In this document: in pieces, positions 38,992-47,875 of the stretch
Numbering within the stretch: position 1 is the first letter of the stretch
Layout: every line of letters begins with the position of its first letter
Origin: Chelydra serpentina
Taxonomy: Eukaryota; Chordata; Testudines; Chelydridae
Reading direction: 5' to 3'
NCBI GenBank assembly: GCA_037349315.1
Contig: JBAIAC010000033.1
Coordinates: forward strand, 17,502,001-17,566,000
DNA length: 64,000 nt
The notes under the pieces: model-generated
Database searches by the model: none
What the model saw: the letters and a program-made list of their open reading frames with translations, nothing else
Told to the model about the DNA's origin: nothing
Program-made: the position numbers and the translations under genes

Positions 38992-39110
38992 TGTATTTAT
39001 ATTGCAGAAGCACCTAGAAGCCCTAATAATAGACCAGGACCACCCTGTGCTAGGCACTGTACAAACACAGTAAAAAGACAGACCCTGCCCAAAGTGATTA
39101 CAATCTAAGT
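38992..39110 (-). mobile_element. L2-type LINE/MIR 3' tail
   Basis: The plus strand reads gaagcacctagaagccctaa, tgtgctaggcactgtacaaa and agtgattacaatctaagtg. This is a well-preserved reverse-oriented L2-type tail. Confidence 0.75.
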
Positions 39111-39265
39111 GTCCATGAGTGGCCAGGTTCCCTGCTGCCCTACACACCAGCTAGAAATGGTGATGAACATGTACAATGTGTATGTGCTACTTCTGAGAGT
39201 GAAATCCTAGTCTCACTGAAATCAATGGCAAAACTCCCATTGCCCTCAATAGAGCCAGGACTTCG

Positions 39266-40489
39266 CCCTGAGTGTGCATCTCCTGGCTATCCTGGAGGCC
39301 TTCTGCCACTATGCTCTGCACGCAGAATACCTCTGGCCACTGCCACGGGGTGCTGCACTGACTAATTCCCCCCCAGCCTCCCTTTCCTCTGGTTGTGAAA
39401 TAAGCGAACCCCTAGATTTCTATGCCTGTGCTATTGACTGACAGTATGATTATCAAACACCCACATACTGCACTGTACATATGGAATAGTAGGCGAAAAA
39501 GACAAAAAATAATCCAGCACCACAGTGCTTTCTCAGAGCATATGTGGCTCCAAACAAATAAGGAACAGCTAGTAAAACAATTCCTTTAGGCAGAGGGTGG
39601 GGAGAGCATTATAGTGCTTTCCTTTTGAAGAATTACATACTACCTGTTTAATTCTACCGCCCTGTAGGACCGGGGAGACCAGATTTTTTTGATTTTGTAC
39701 AAGGAGGAAAGACAGCATGGATGAAAGTGATATTTAATACAGTGCTCAGCATTAACTGCTGGAAATTATCAGGCTGTGAGCAAAAGAGTGTTTAGAGCAA
39801 TCTCTAAACCATTAAAAAAAAATAAACTCTTAACCTCCACAAATTGTTGGTAGGAGCTGTCTTAAAGCAGCTTGTCTCTAATACTGACTTTCCTTTGTAA
39901 CTCAAAACAGTGAGTAAGATGTGTGATCATTTAGAAGAAATTATATATTTTAATGGTATATCAGCCTGAATATAAAACATGCCAGGACACTCCCTTAATG
40001 CAGGAGGCATGGAGCTGACGTTTGGCTATTACCTTATAAAGCTATTAAACAAATGATAAAATATGCAACAGGACATCACTTGCAGATCTACCTCATTGTA
40101 AAACTAGGCTGGCCAAAAGTAAAAAATAATCTATAGGAAACAAGCCTATACTGTTAGGTCCCTTCTGGTGAAGTCTCCTATCTATCCTAGAGTTCTATAC
40201 GGTCACCCATCGCTGTAGTATCGGAGTGTCTTTCATGTAAAATCAATAGCAAAGTCTCTAATGGACTTTTCCCTTTACAGGAATTGGAACTCTGCTTGGG
40301 CTAGGTTATTTCTGGAGAGGAGATGGTGATTGGAAAGGGCTTGGGAATAAAAAAGGGTATTTGGATTGTGAGTGTCACTTTCTGCAGAAAGGCATTCTCA
40401 AAGGAGAAGGCTTTGCAATGTTCCTTAATACATCTTTTCCATCTCTGTCTACTCTAATCACAAAAAAAAGTCAGGAACAATTAACATGG
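39266..40489. other. No recognised feature
   Basis: Intron sequence with no recognised repeat. A weak dyad-type fragment (ctgaaatcaatggcaaaact) lies just to the left near 39215. Confidence 0.4.
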
Positions 40490-40491
40490 GC

Positions 40492-40592
40492 ATGATTCTG
40501 ATCTCGCTTACATATTTTTGCTGGTGTAACTACACTGACTCAAAGGAGCCACTCCTGATTTACACCAATGTAAGTCAGATGAATCAGGCCCT
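40492..40592. repeat. Short palindromic element (GTGTAA family)
   Basis: The left arm gattctgatctcgcttacat and the right arm gtaagtcagatgaatcaggc pair, with ctggtgtaactacactgact and cctgatttacaccaat inside. It is a dyad element of the same group as 13961-14030. Confidence 0.6.
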
Positions 40593-41527
40593 CCCTGTGA
40601 CTAGATTCAGAAATCCTGTATCTGCTGTCATGTAAGAAAGTCGTTCATTGTGAGACACTACAGTAGACAGCTTTGTTGATGTCAGGGTTACCAACCAGTG
40701 ACTGTACGAAGTTAAAACCTGAAGATATGTAGGGGCGTGGGGGGACCTTTCTATTCCCTTTAGACTGAAATTGGGAAACAATATGCTGGCAGCTAGAACT
40801 ACTGTAAAGTAATGTGAAATCCAGCATTACAGGGAACTGTCTTTATTCACTTCCTGTGCTGGGCATCCTTCAATTACTGGACAAGTCAACGATTACTCAT
40901 TTATTTTGCTCACTACTTAGGGATGTGGGTCGGTTGGGGATGGCAGAGGAAAGTGTTTTTCCATCCGTGGTTTTCAGTCTTACCTAAAAACTATGCAAGC
41001 TCCAGCCACCAGAAAGCAGCTGTTTTATGTTTTTGTGACAGTTACAAGTTAAGACACTCTAAAAATAAAAGCCTAAGGATTTTGCATGTCTGGGCTTGAG
41101 GGGGGAAGTCTTCCCTTCCAAATATTTGGTGAAATACGTGTTTTTCTGGATAAAAAAGAAGAAAAAAATTGCAGCCCCTGGATATAAAGCACAATGGACC
41201 AGATTTGTCCCCAGGCAAGCTCTGCTATGTTCAGTGTGTCACACCATGGCTGAATTTAACCCCCTAAGCCAAAACACACTGTTACACCAGAGGAACCAGT
41301 TTGACTTCAACTGAATGGGTGTAACAGGGAGCAGAATTTGGCTGAATGCCTTGTATTCTAGTTTCTTAGTTCTTCAGGCAACAAAAGGGGGAGTTATTGC
41401 TTTTGCTGTTCCTGAAGTTGCAGTGGAATGGAAAGGTGCAAGGGGCAGCTAGGGCGACTTCTCTGTCTTTGGCAGAGTTCATCACTTGTTGGATCCTGCT
41501 AACCCCCTGCTTCTGCACCAGTGGAGG

Positions 41528-42278
41528 ACTTATGGATAAAGACAAGTGCAAAGTATTTCACTTAGAAAGGAAAGTCAAAGGTGCAACTACGAAATGGAGA
41601 ATGGCTAGGTATTAGTACTGCTGAATAGGATCTGGGGTGATAATGGATCACAAATCAAATAGGAGTTGTCAATGTGATGCATGCAGTTGTGAAAAAGGCT
41701 AGTATGGGTTGTATTAATGGGAGCATTGTACATTAGGCACGGGAGGCAATTGTCCGGCACTAGTCGGCACTCAGGCCTCAGCTGGAGTACTGTGTCTAAT
41801 TCCAGTTAGGAAAGATGCGGACACATTGGAGGGAGTCCAGAGAGGACAGCAACAAAACTGATAGAAGTTTTAGAAAACTATGAGGAAAGGTTAAAAATAA
41901 GGGGCATGTTTAGTCTTCTTGAGAGAGAGAGAAAAAGACTGGGGAGGAACCTGACATGTCTTCAAACATGTTAAGGGTTGTTATAAAGAGGACAGTGACC
42001 AATTGTTCTCCACTGAAAGTAGGAAAAGAAATAATCTGCAGCAAAGGAGATTTAGGTGAGATATTGGGGAAAAAACTTTCTAAGGCTAAGAGTAGTTAAA
42101 CTCTGGCATAGGCTTCCCAGGGCAATTGTGGACTCCCCATCCTTGGAGGTGTTTAAGAGCAGGTTGGACAACCACCTATCAGGGATGATCTAAGTTCACT
42201 TGATCCTGCCTCAGTGCAGGGGGTTGGACTTGACCTTTGGAGGCTCCTTCCAGGCTGATCTGTCTGTGATTCCATCCT
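41528..42278 (+). mobile_element. CR1 LINE, 5'-truncated, next to the CpG island
   Basis: The plus strand follows the end of CR1 ORF2 and its 3' UTR: gacaagtgcaaagtatttca, ggatctggggtgataatgga, cctcagctggagtactgtgt, tggaggtgtttaagagcagg and gggttggacttgacctttgg, ending at ctgtctgtgattcc. The reading frame is broken. Its 3' end lies about 340 bases beyond the TNFAIP8L3 donor, inside the intron. Confidence 0.88.
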
Positions 42279-42612
42279 CCACCCTGGCTCACACGGGGCG
42301 GGCAACTTCTTGCGCTGCATGGGGAATGCCCCAGCCTGCAGCACGGTGCAGGTGCTGGCTTCGTCCCTCAAGGGAGGAGATTGCTCCAGGACCCCCTGCA
42401 CACCCAGGGACCTCTCAAGCCCCCGGCCGCCTCCCCCTGCAGAAGCCAGCCCTGCTCCAAGTGCCCCGCAGCTCTGTCCTGCCCTTGAAGTGGCTGTAAA
42501 ACAACAGTGTGTAAAGTGACAGGAGCCCTGCCCCCGCCCCCGCCAGCTCGCCCCTCCGGCCTGGAGCCGGGTCCGGGCAGCGCAGCGGGTCCCGCCGGCA
42601 GCCGCCCTCCCT

Positions 42613-42614
42613 AC
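42613..42614 (-). other. TNFAIP8L3: Splice donor of TNFAIP8L3 exon 1
   Basis: Read on the minus strand, exon sequence GCGCCTGCAG is followed by GTAGGG, a good match to the vertebrate donor consensus. It leaves one base of a split codon in the exon. This matches the phase I recall for the mammalian gene, where the split codon encodes glycine. Confidence 0.75.
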
Positions 42615-42666
42615 CTGCAGGCGCGAGCAGCTCCCCTTCGCTCAGCTCGGCGGAGTCCGAGTCCAT
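42615..42666 (-). CDS. TNFAIP8L3: TNFAIP8L3 (TIPE3) coding exon 1, partial gene
   Basis: TIPE3 is a TNFAIP8-family protein that carries phosphoinositides in a hydrophobic cavity and promotes PI3K-AKT and ERK signalling at the plasma membrane; its N-terminal segment before the lipid-binding fold is specific to this family member. Seen here: the ATG at 42666-42664 in a strong Kozak context (GCACCATGG), then 17 codons reading MDSDSAELSEGELLAPA plus one base, ending exactly at a CAG|GTAGGG donor. From memory, mammalian TIPE3 starts MDSDSGEQSEGEPVTAA and then a Gly codon, so length, acidic Ser/Glu pattern and splice phase (phase 1, G|NN) agree; about 11 of 17 residues match. No in-frame upstream ATG precedes a stop in this frame, so the longer human-type N-terminus is not supported. 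The TNFAIP8 homology exon of about 185 residues is absent from the window and must lie beyond base 1. The short peptide limits certainty, but the promoter context supports it. Confidence 0.8.
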
Positions 42667-42858
42667 GGTGCAGCCGCCCGCGCGCCGCAGCTCCGAGGGG
42701 CGCCGCGTGCAGCCCTGGGCTCGCCGCCGCGCGGAGAAGTGCAGCCCGGGGCTGGGGAGAGCGGAGTGAGCGAGGGAGCGCGGACGGCTCCGCTCCTGTC
42801 TCCTCCCAGCCCGGGCGCTGGGTCAGCGCCGCCACATGCAGCCGCCTCGCTCCGTGCC

Positions 42859-42863
42859 ATTGG
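42859..42863 (-). promoter_or_regulatory. CCAAT box (NF-Y type)
   Basis: The plus strand reads GCCATTGGCTG, giving AGCCAATGG on the minus strand, a good NF-Y site about 195 bases upstream of the TNFAIP8L3 ATG. A GC box (GGGGCGGGA at about 42898-42906) lies about 40 bases further upstream. The position is what one expects for a promoter firing leftward into exon 1. Confidence 0.5.
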
Positions 42864-43264
42864 CTGCGAGGCAGGCGGGCCCCTGGGGGGCGCACGGGGG
42901 GCGGGAGGAGGCGGCTCCGCGCTCTCCCTAAACTTGTTACAGGGGTTGATCGAATCACCGGCTGCGGCTCCGCAGCGTCCCCAGCTTGGCCGCAGCCTGC
43001 GCTTGGCTGGCGCTGCAGGGAGCTTGGGCCCCGGCCCAGCCTCATAACCCAGAGCCCGTGGGGCCGTTCGCTTTCGGGTCTGTGGCTTTGGCTGGTTGGC
43101 CCTGGGTCCGTGCCCGGAGCTCTCCTGCGTGGCTCGGCTGGGCTTGGTCCCGGGGCTGCTGGGTGTGTCTGGGGCTCCCTCCCTGCTCCCTTCCGCCCGC
43201 AGCAGAGCTGGGCGCTTTGCACAAAGGGCACATAGAGCCTGTCGCTAGTAGCTACCCATCAATT

Positions 43265-43379
43265 ATTACTCTCCGTATTGCTTTAGTGCCTGGGAGCCCC
43301 ATTCCCGGACCCGGACAATGTCCTGCTAAGTGCCGTGCAAACACAGAACAGAAACACTGTTGCTGTCCCAAAGAGCTTA
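43265..43379 (-). mobile_element. L2-type LINE/MIR 3' tail
   Basis: The plus strand reads agtgcctgggagccccattc, gctaagtgccgtgcaaacac and gtcccaaagagcttaaa. It is a reverse-oriented L2-type tail located just upstream of the promoter island. Confidence 0.65.
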
Positions 43380-43848
43380 AATGATCATTCTGTATCATCT
43401 GTTCAGGATCTTACTGTCCCATTCAGTGGGGGAAATGTGCTGCTGACTCTCTCCTTTTTTGTTTCTCTCCCTTCCCCAGCATCCGTTCTCCCCTTTTACC
43501 TGTATTTGTGTCTCCCCTCTGGATTTCCTACCCTTTGTCAGCTACCAGTTCACAACCTCTACCCATTCTAGCTACTCAAAATCTAAGCAACGAAAGAGTT
43601 AATGTTGGTATGTGTAAGTGCAGTGGCATCACTGGGCATCTGAGTTGACATCCGAAAAAGATCAATAAGGGGGCAGAGGAGTTCACCCCCCTTGCACCTC
43701 CCACCATGCTGCTGCAGAGAGAGAGAAAACCCCGAGCAGTGTTGTGAAGTACACAGAGTGCAAAGTATCAGAGGGGTAGCCGTGTTAGTCTGGATCTGTA
43801 GAAGCAACAAAGGGTCCTGTGGCACCTTATAGACTAACAGAGGTATTG

Positions 43849-43886
43849 GAGCATAAGCTTTTGTGAGTGAATACCCACTTCTTCAG
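43849..43886 (-). ncRNA. Degenerate hammerhead ribozyme motif, left arm
   Basis: On the minus strand the core CTGAAGA (43886-43880) is intact. Stem II is GTGGGT with ACTCAC, one mismatch. The following GAAA has become AAAA (43862-43859). Stem III GC-TTAT-GC and the T, C of the cleavage site are kept. The G-to-A change fits CpG decay of CACGAAA. Confidence 0.5.
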
Positions 43887-43904
43887 ATGCAAGTGCAAGT
43901 GCAT

Positions 43905-43942
43905 CCGAAGAAGTGGGTATTCACCCACGAAAGCTTATGCTC
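43905..43942 (+). ncRNA. Degenerate hammerhead ribozyme motif, right arm
   Basis: The layout is: catalytic core CCGAAGA (canonical CUGANGA) at 43905-43911; stem II GTGGGT/ACCCAC (43913-43918 with 43923-43928) closed by ATTC; GAAA at 43929-43932; a two-pair stem III GC/GC with loop TTAT; then T and C at the expected cleavage position (43941-43942). Only U4 (T to C) departs from the core. That position is normally essential, so activity is unlikely. Stem I is weak. Confidence 0.55.
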
Positions 43943-44004
43943 CAATACCTCCGTTAGTCTATAAGGTGCCACAGGACCCTTTGTCGCTTCTACAGAGTGC
44001 AAAG

Positions 44005-45185
44005 CTGTCTAATGTGGCATGGCCTCACCTGCCCTGGGCAGCAGAACCACAGCAGCAAAAGTGGAGTCAGAATTTGCCCCACAATCTATAGAAAGTCCCA
44101 GTGTTCCCTCTCCCTTCATATCAGGCGTGGCCAAAGTACTACCTGCAGAGACAACCGATGGATCTCAAGATGTTGCAGCCTGGCCCAAGCAGACTGGAGC
44201 CTGGCCTCTATGCAGGACACACCTCTGTATGAAAGATGAGGGTGGCTGCAAGCTGCTCCATTTCTATTTTGCATGTCAGAAGCAACTTAATTTGGGAAGT
44301 TGCCAGCATCATCCCCAGTGGGTAAAGTTTGGTCCTCTAGTCTTATATTAAGAAGACCTTTGTGAGATTTTTCAGACAGCCATGTCAATTCGATGACAAT
44401 GACAACAAAGCCTGACTTTAACATGTATTGTTTGCATTTAAGTTTGTAATGATCTCTTCAAACAATGCTGAGCAAATTCTGAGAATTGAATTATATATAG
44501 AGAGAGAGAGAGAGAAAGAGAGAGCCCCTTAACTTAAACAAGGAATATGCTCTCTCTCACTATAACATCCATAGTCTATTGTAAAGGGACAATTCGGACA
44601 TATTACACAGAAGAGTAGAGAGCACAGCTGGGGAAGGCACTGCATAAGTATGTTATGGAGAAAGCCTCATGGCAATAGGAAGTCCCCAAAACAGAATCAG
44701 AGAATTGCTGCAGGTGATGACAGACATCACATTTAAAACAAAATCCGAGAGCTCCAAGGTACCAACTTCCCACCTTTTGAACCAGTACAACCCCAAAGAG
44801 TATAAAAAGGCTTTATCCACTAAAAGAGCAGTCTAATTCTGGGGGTTAATGGGGGGAAGTTGCCCATCAGATGTGGATTCGCGTTTAATCCATCTTCTCA
44901 GTCTTTCCTTCCTTCACATGTATCGGCTTCTGAAAGCTTTTATCCCTGCTATAAAAATGTTATCACGCTGTAGGCAAAACATTGACTTTTTAATGGCACT
45001 AGGCAGGGCATACCAAAAGCTTAATATTCAGCCCACTGCAACCATATTCCTACCACCAACCATCTTAGGTGCAGCCCACTCCCCTTCTAAAAATTTTTTT
45101 TTTTTAAAATGGCCCTACTAAAAGAAATTCTCTAATTTTTTCAGGTTGGATTTTAATTTGGGCAGGACCTATCCTATAATCACAC
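44005..45185. other. No recognised feature apart from a (GA)n tract
   Basis: Intergenic sequence without a recognised repeat. A (GA)n microsatellite lies at about 44499-44524. Confidence 0.45.
44499..44524. repeat. (GA)n microsatellite
   Basis: About twelve GA units with one interruption (agaaagag), preceded by a short TA run. Confidence 0.85.
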
Positions 45186-45254
45186 CTGCTTGTGGGAGAG
45201 CTTTGGAGAGCCACACTTGATTATCACATAGTCCGTGTTCAGCTAGTATCCAGC
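45186..45254 (+). repeat. Direct repeat, copy 1
   Basis: The segment tgtgggagagctttggagag, then ttatcacatagtccgtgttc, recurs with about 85 percent identity at 46153-46220 in the same orientation. The family is not recognised. Confidence 0.65.
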
Positions 45255-46152
45255 GTTAGATGCTACAAATTCAGACGTCTTTGATACCAGATGTTCAGTT
45301 GCCACTAAACAACATTATTTTTCATGATTTTAAGGAGGAAGAAGCCTTGGCTTGGGATAGTGAAAATGAAAACTGAACCCCACTCATTTGAATTGTTGTC
45401 AGCCTTTTGCTCCTTGGATAACCAGACCAATAGATAATGCAGTGGAAATGAAATAACTTAATCAATATTCTATTGCGTCAAAGGTGAGAAATATACACTG
45501 TGCATTCTCATTGCTGTGCTGTAATTATTTTCTATTCCACAGTAAATTCTCTTTCAAGATCATTTCCCTACTTTATTGCTGCTAACTGTACAGCAGTCAC
45601 TAAAGTTTTCAGCTGAAATAGAATGAGCATATTGTTTCATTTCAAAACATATGGTTAGAATTCATTTTTTCCTTTAAATGTTCTTTAGCCAGCAGAGTCC
45701 AGCACTTGTCGCAACATGTGACCTGGAAAATTCCATATGCTTAGAGCTCAGAACTTCATAGTTTCCACCCATTACAACACTGTGCACAGAAAAACCAAAA
45801 CCAATTAATGACAATATGTGCCATATATATGTCACTTAAGTAATAGTCCACATACTGAAAACAGCTTCTGTTTGATTTTCTTTTGGTTATGTTTAGTATA
45901 AATTGCTCTCTGTTCAGCTACATAGTTCACTGTTATGATCTCAGTACCATAACATGTATTTCCTATATTACAAGACATTCATGGTTCTGGGGTAAACATA
46001 AGGGTAGCTACACCAGATGCTGGCACAATGCTTTTAAAGGCCCAGATCCACACACAGGTGGATTTCCACACCTTCATGTAAATCTCTCATGTTTGTGTGG
46101 CTCTCATTTGGAATCCTTTACTGCCTATTTATTGTACCTGAGTGGTGGAGAT

Positions 46153-46220
46153 CTGTTTGTGGGAGAGCTCTGGAGATCCGCACTTCATTATCACATAATC
46201 AGTGTTCAGCCACTATCCAG
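46153..46220 (+). repeat. Direct repeat, copy 2
   Basis: The segment tgtgggagagctctggagat, then ttatcacataatcagtgttc, aligns with 45186-45254 about 965 bases upstream. Confidence 0.65.
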
Positions 46221-46269
46221 GTTACACTCATGTGTGAGCACACTTGCAGTGCTGCAGTTTCTATCTTAA

Positions 46270-46482
46270 GTACTTACTGTATTTGAGTGCCTCACAATCA
46301 TTAATGTATTTGTCTTCACAGCACCTCTATGAGGAAAGAGAGTACTATTATCCCTATTATACAGATGGGGACCTGAAGTAACTTGCCCATGGTCAGACAG
46401 GAAGTCTGTGGCAGAGCATGCAATTGAACTTGGGTCTTCTGCATCCCAAGCTAACACCCTAGCCACTGGGACAGCCTTGCTT
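46270..46482 (-). mobile_element. MIR-type SINE
   Basis: The plus strand reads attatccctattatacagat, ggacctgaagtaacttgccc, then ggcagagcatgcaattgaac and ctaacaccctagccactggg. That is the reverse complement of a MIR-type SINE from its 3' core to the tRNA-like head. Confidence 0.75.
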
Positions 46483-46870
46483 TTTGAGTTCAAAATGGAG
46501 TGTGCCAATGGACAGCCAGAGACAGATGAGATGGAAACTGGAGAAGTGAGAGATCTGTGAGTTGTCAGCATACAGGTCATAGAAGCTGTTAGTGTAACTC
46601 ACTGTGGTCTCCCAGAATAGCCGTAGAGAGAAAACAACACTAACGGAGAGTGGGTGGGGAGTCCAGGGAAGGAATGGGCAGAGAGGTAGCAAGAGAGCCA
46701 CTGTAGACCAAAGCTTTTGAAGCCTTGGGAGAAGAGTCTTTAGATGACGGAATGACTGATCGTGTCAAAGACATGTCAAATGGATCAAGAAGGATATAAA
46801 TTGGAGAGCTTGAGACATCGCTGGGAAGTGGTGATGACTTTGGTTAGGGCACTTTCAATGATGTGGCTGG

Positions 46871-47192
46871 CACAGGCGCCGACTTTCTCTGGCGCCGGTG
46901 GGAGCTCACGCCCAGCGTCGGGGGCGGGGCCCTGCTCCCGACGCCGGGCCCCGCCCCCAACGCCGGGTGACATTGCGGGGCCCCGCCCCCGACGCAACGT
47001 CGCCCAGCGTCGGGGGCGGGGCCCCGCAACGTCTCCCGGTGCTAAGGTAAGATGGCGGCGGGCCCCGGGGTTGGCGGGGAGCTGGCCGCGGGTCCCGGGG
47101 ATGGTGGGGAGCTGCCAGTGGGTGCAGAGCACCCACCAATTTTTCCCCGTGGGTGCTCCAGCCCCAGAGCACCCACAAAGTCGGCGCCTATG
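46871..47192. mobile_element. GC-rich MITE, 322 bp
   Basis: The left end CACAGGCGCCGACTTT pairs with the right end AAAGTCGGCGCCTATG. Inside the right end are ggtgctccagccccagagca and gggtgcagagcacccacc, typical of a turtle family with ends CATAGGCGCCGAC. The core has repeated GTCGGGGGCGGGGCCCCGC blocks. Flanks are only roughly duplicated (gtggctgg, gggcctgg). The long open frames here are GC artefacts. Confidence 0.75.
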
Positions 47193-47282
47193 GGCCTGGA
47201 GTAAAAACTAGATGGGAGTGGGGCCAAAGAGAAATTTGGTAGAGAGGCAGTGTGAGTAGATAACCTGTCCACAAAATACTGA

Positions 47283-47875
47283 GGCAATTAAACCAGTTTC
47301 CTCTGCCTCCCTTCTTTATCTCCACTCACAACTCCAGTACCCTTAACAATCTCCCTTCCTCCCAGGCCCATATATTCAGTGTAATCTTGGACTCTTTCCT
47401 TCTTGCTCATATCAAGTGGCTTGCTAAGGTATGTCACTACTTCATCTTTCTCCATTGGTACCCTGGCTCTTAATATGTCAGGTTCATGCTCATTGTCCAC
47501 TTCTCCAACGCCCTACAAATCTGGCCCTCACCTATATAATTTCTCCTTATGCCCATTCTCTCTCTTTAGGCTCATCCCAGTCCTCCCTCCTGACTCCTCG
47601 CTTTTATCCCATTTTCCTACTCTCAGCTTCATACATTCTGTCATGCTGCCCCATGTCTGCAACAGTCTTCAACTTTCTCTCCCCTTCTTAAAGCCTCTCT
47701 CTCCAAGCAATCTCTCTTCCCTCTCTTGTGGTATTGCCCTTGTGTTTAATTTGTCTGATTTAGATTGTAAAATCTTTGGGGCAGGAATGCGACTCTCTGT
47801 TTATACTGGCTGTGTAAATGTAAGGGCCTATATAAATAATTTGTAATAACAATAATAATAAATGTTATTTAATTA
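47283..47875 (+). mobile_element. L2-clade LINE 3' end
   Basis: The plus strand resembles the C-rich end of an L2-type ORF2 and its tail: cctcccaggcccatatattc, catgctgccccatgtctgca, ttagattgtaaaatctttgg, then an AAT-rich end (aataataataaatg). The frame is decayed; the open frame at 47403-47846 is probably part of it. Confidence 0.55.

Larger units (their letters stand above)
1..42614 (-). other. TNFAIP8L3: TNFAIP8L3 intron 1 (5' part; continues past the window)
   Basis: No open frame with TNFAIP8-family sequence occurs on the minus strand anywhere left of exon 1, so the whole stretch is inferred to be intron. From memory the human gene also has one very long first intron of roughly 45 kb. 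The stretch is AT-rich and scattered with transposon copies listed separately. No other exon, tRNA, rRNA or microRNA gene was recognised. Confidence 0.65.
42520..43220 (-). promoter_or_regulatory. TNFAIP8L3: CpG island and promoter of TNFAIP8L3
   Basis: A dense run of CpG dinucleotides and GC-rich sequence stands out from AT-rich surroundings. It covers the first exon and several hundred bases upstream of it on the minus strand. It is not made of recognisable transposon sequence, unlike the other GC-rich patches at 46.9, 56.1 and 63.6 kb. No TATA box was seen, which fits a CpG-island promoter with dispersed starts. The exact transcription start cannot be placed from sequence. Several long open frames here on both strands arise from high GC content and low stop frequency, not from genes. 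Confidence 0.75.
43766..43991. mobile_element. Penelope-like inverted dimer with 13-bp flanking duplication
   Basis: The left arm (43766-43889) carries gtagccgtgttagtctggat, gtcctgtggcaccttataga and gagcataagctt. The right arm (43900-43991) is its reverse complement (ggtattcacccacgaaagct, then atctccgttagtc-type sequence and gtgccacaggaccctttgtc). Both sides are flanked by ACAGAGTGCAAAG (43753-43765 and 43992-44004). The unit is a common turtle family that I assign to Penelope-like elements from its hammerhead motif. Confidence 0.8.

Noticed and set aside
42415..42614. Continuation of the MDSDSAEL open frame past the donor
   Set aside because: The family-matching sequence stops exactly at the GTAGGG donor. 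Downstream residues do not resemble TNFAIP8 proteins, so this is read-through into the intron.
42611..43231. 206-codon open frame on the minus strand upstream of TNFAIP8L3
   Set aside because: It is in a different frame from the TNFAIP8L3 start and has low-complexity composition, so it is not an N-terminal extension.
42507..43235. 242-codon open frame on the plus strand across the CpG island
   Set aside because: Pro/Ala/Gly/Arg-rich translation typical of random GC-rich DNA; overlapping frames are open on both strands and none has a domain. The real coding signal here is the short minus-strand exon.
43766..43991. The palindrome as a hAT-type MITE with long inverted repeats
   Set aside because: The flanking duplication is 13 bp rather than 8, the related copies have 14 and 11 bp, and the motif layout is that of a hammerhead-bearing Penelope-like unit.
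46762..47211. Open frames of 80-149 codons on both strands around 46.8-47.3 kb
   Set aside because: They lie in a GC-rich MITE with repeated GGGGCGGGGCCC blocks, which suppress stop codons in all frames.
47403..47846. 147-codon plus-strand open frame
   Set aside because: It overlaps a decayed L2-type LINE end; the C/T-rich strand gives Ser/Leu/Pro-rich translation without a conserved domain beyond that.
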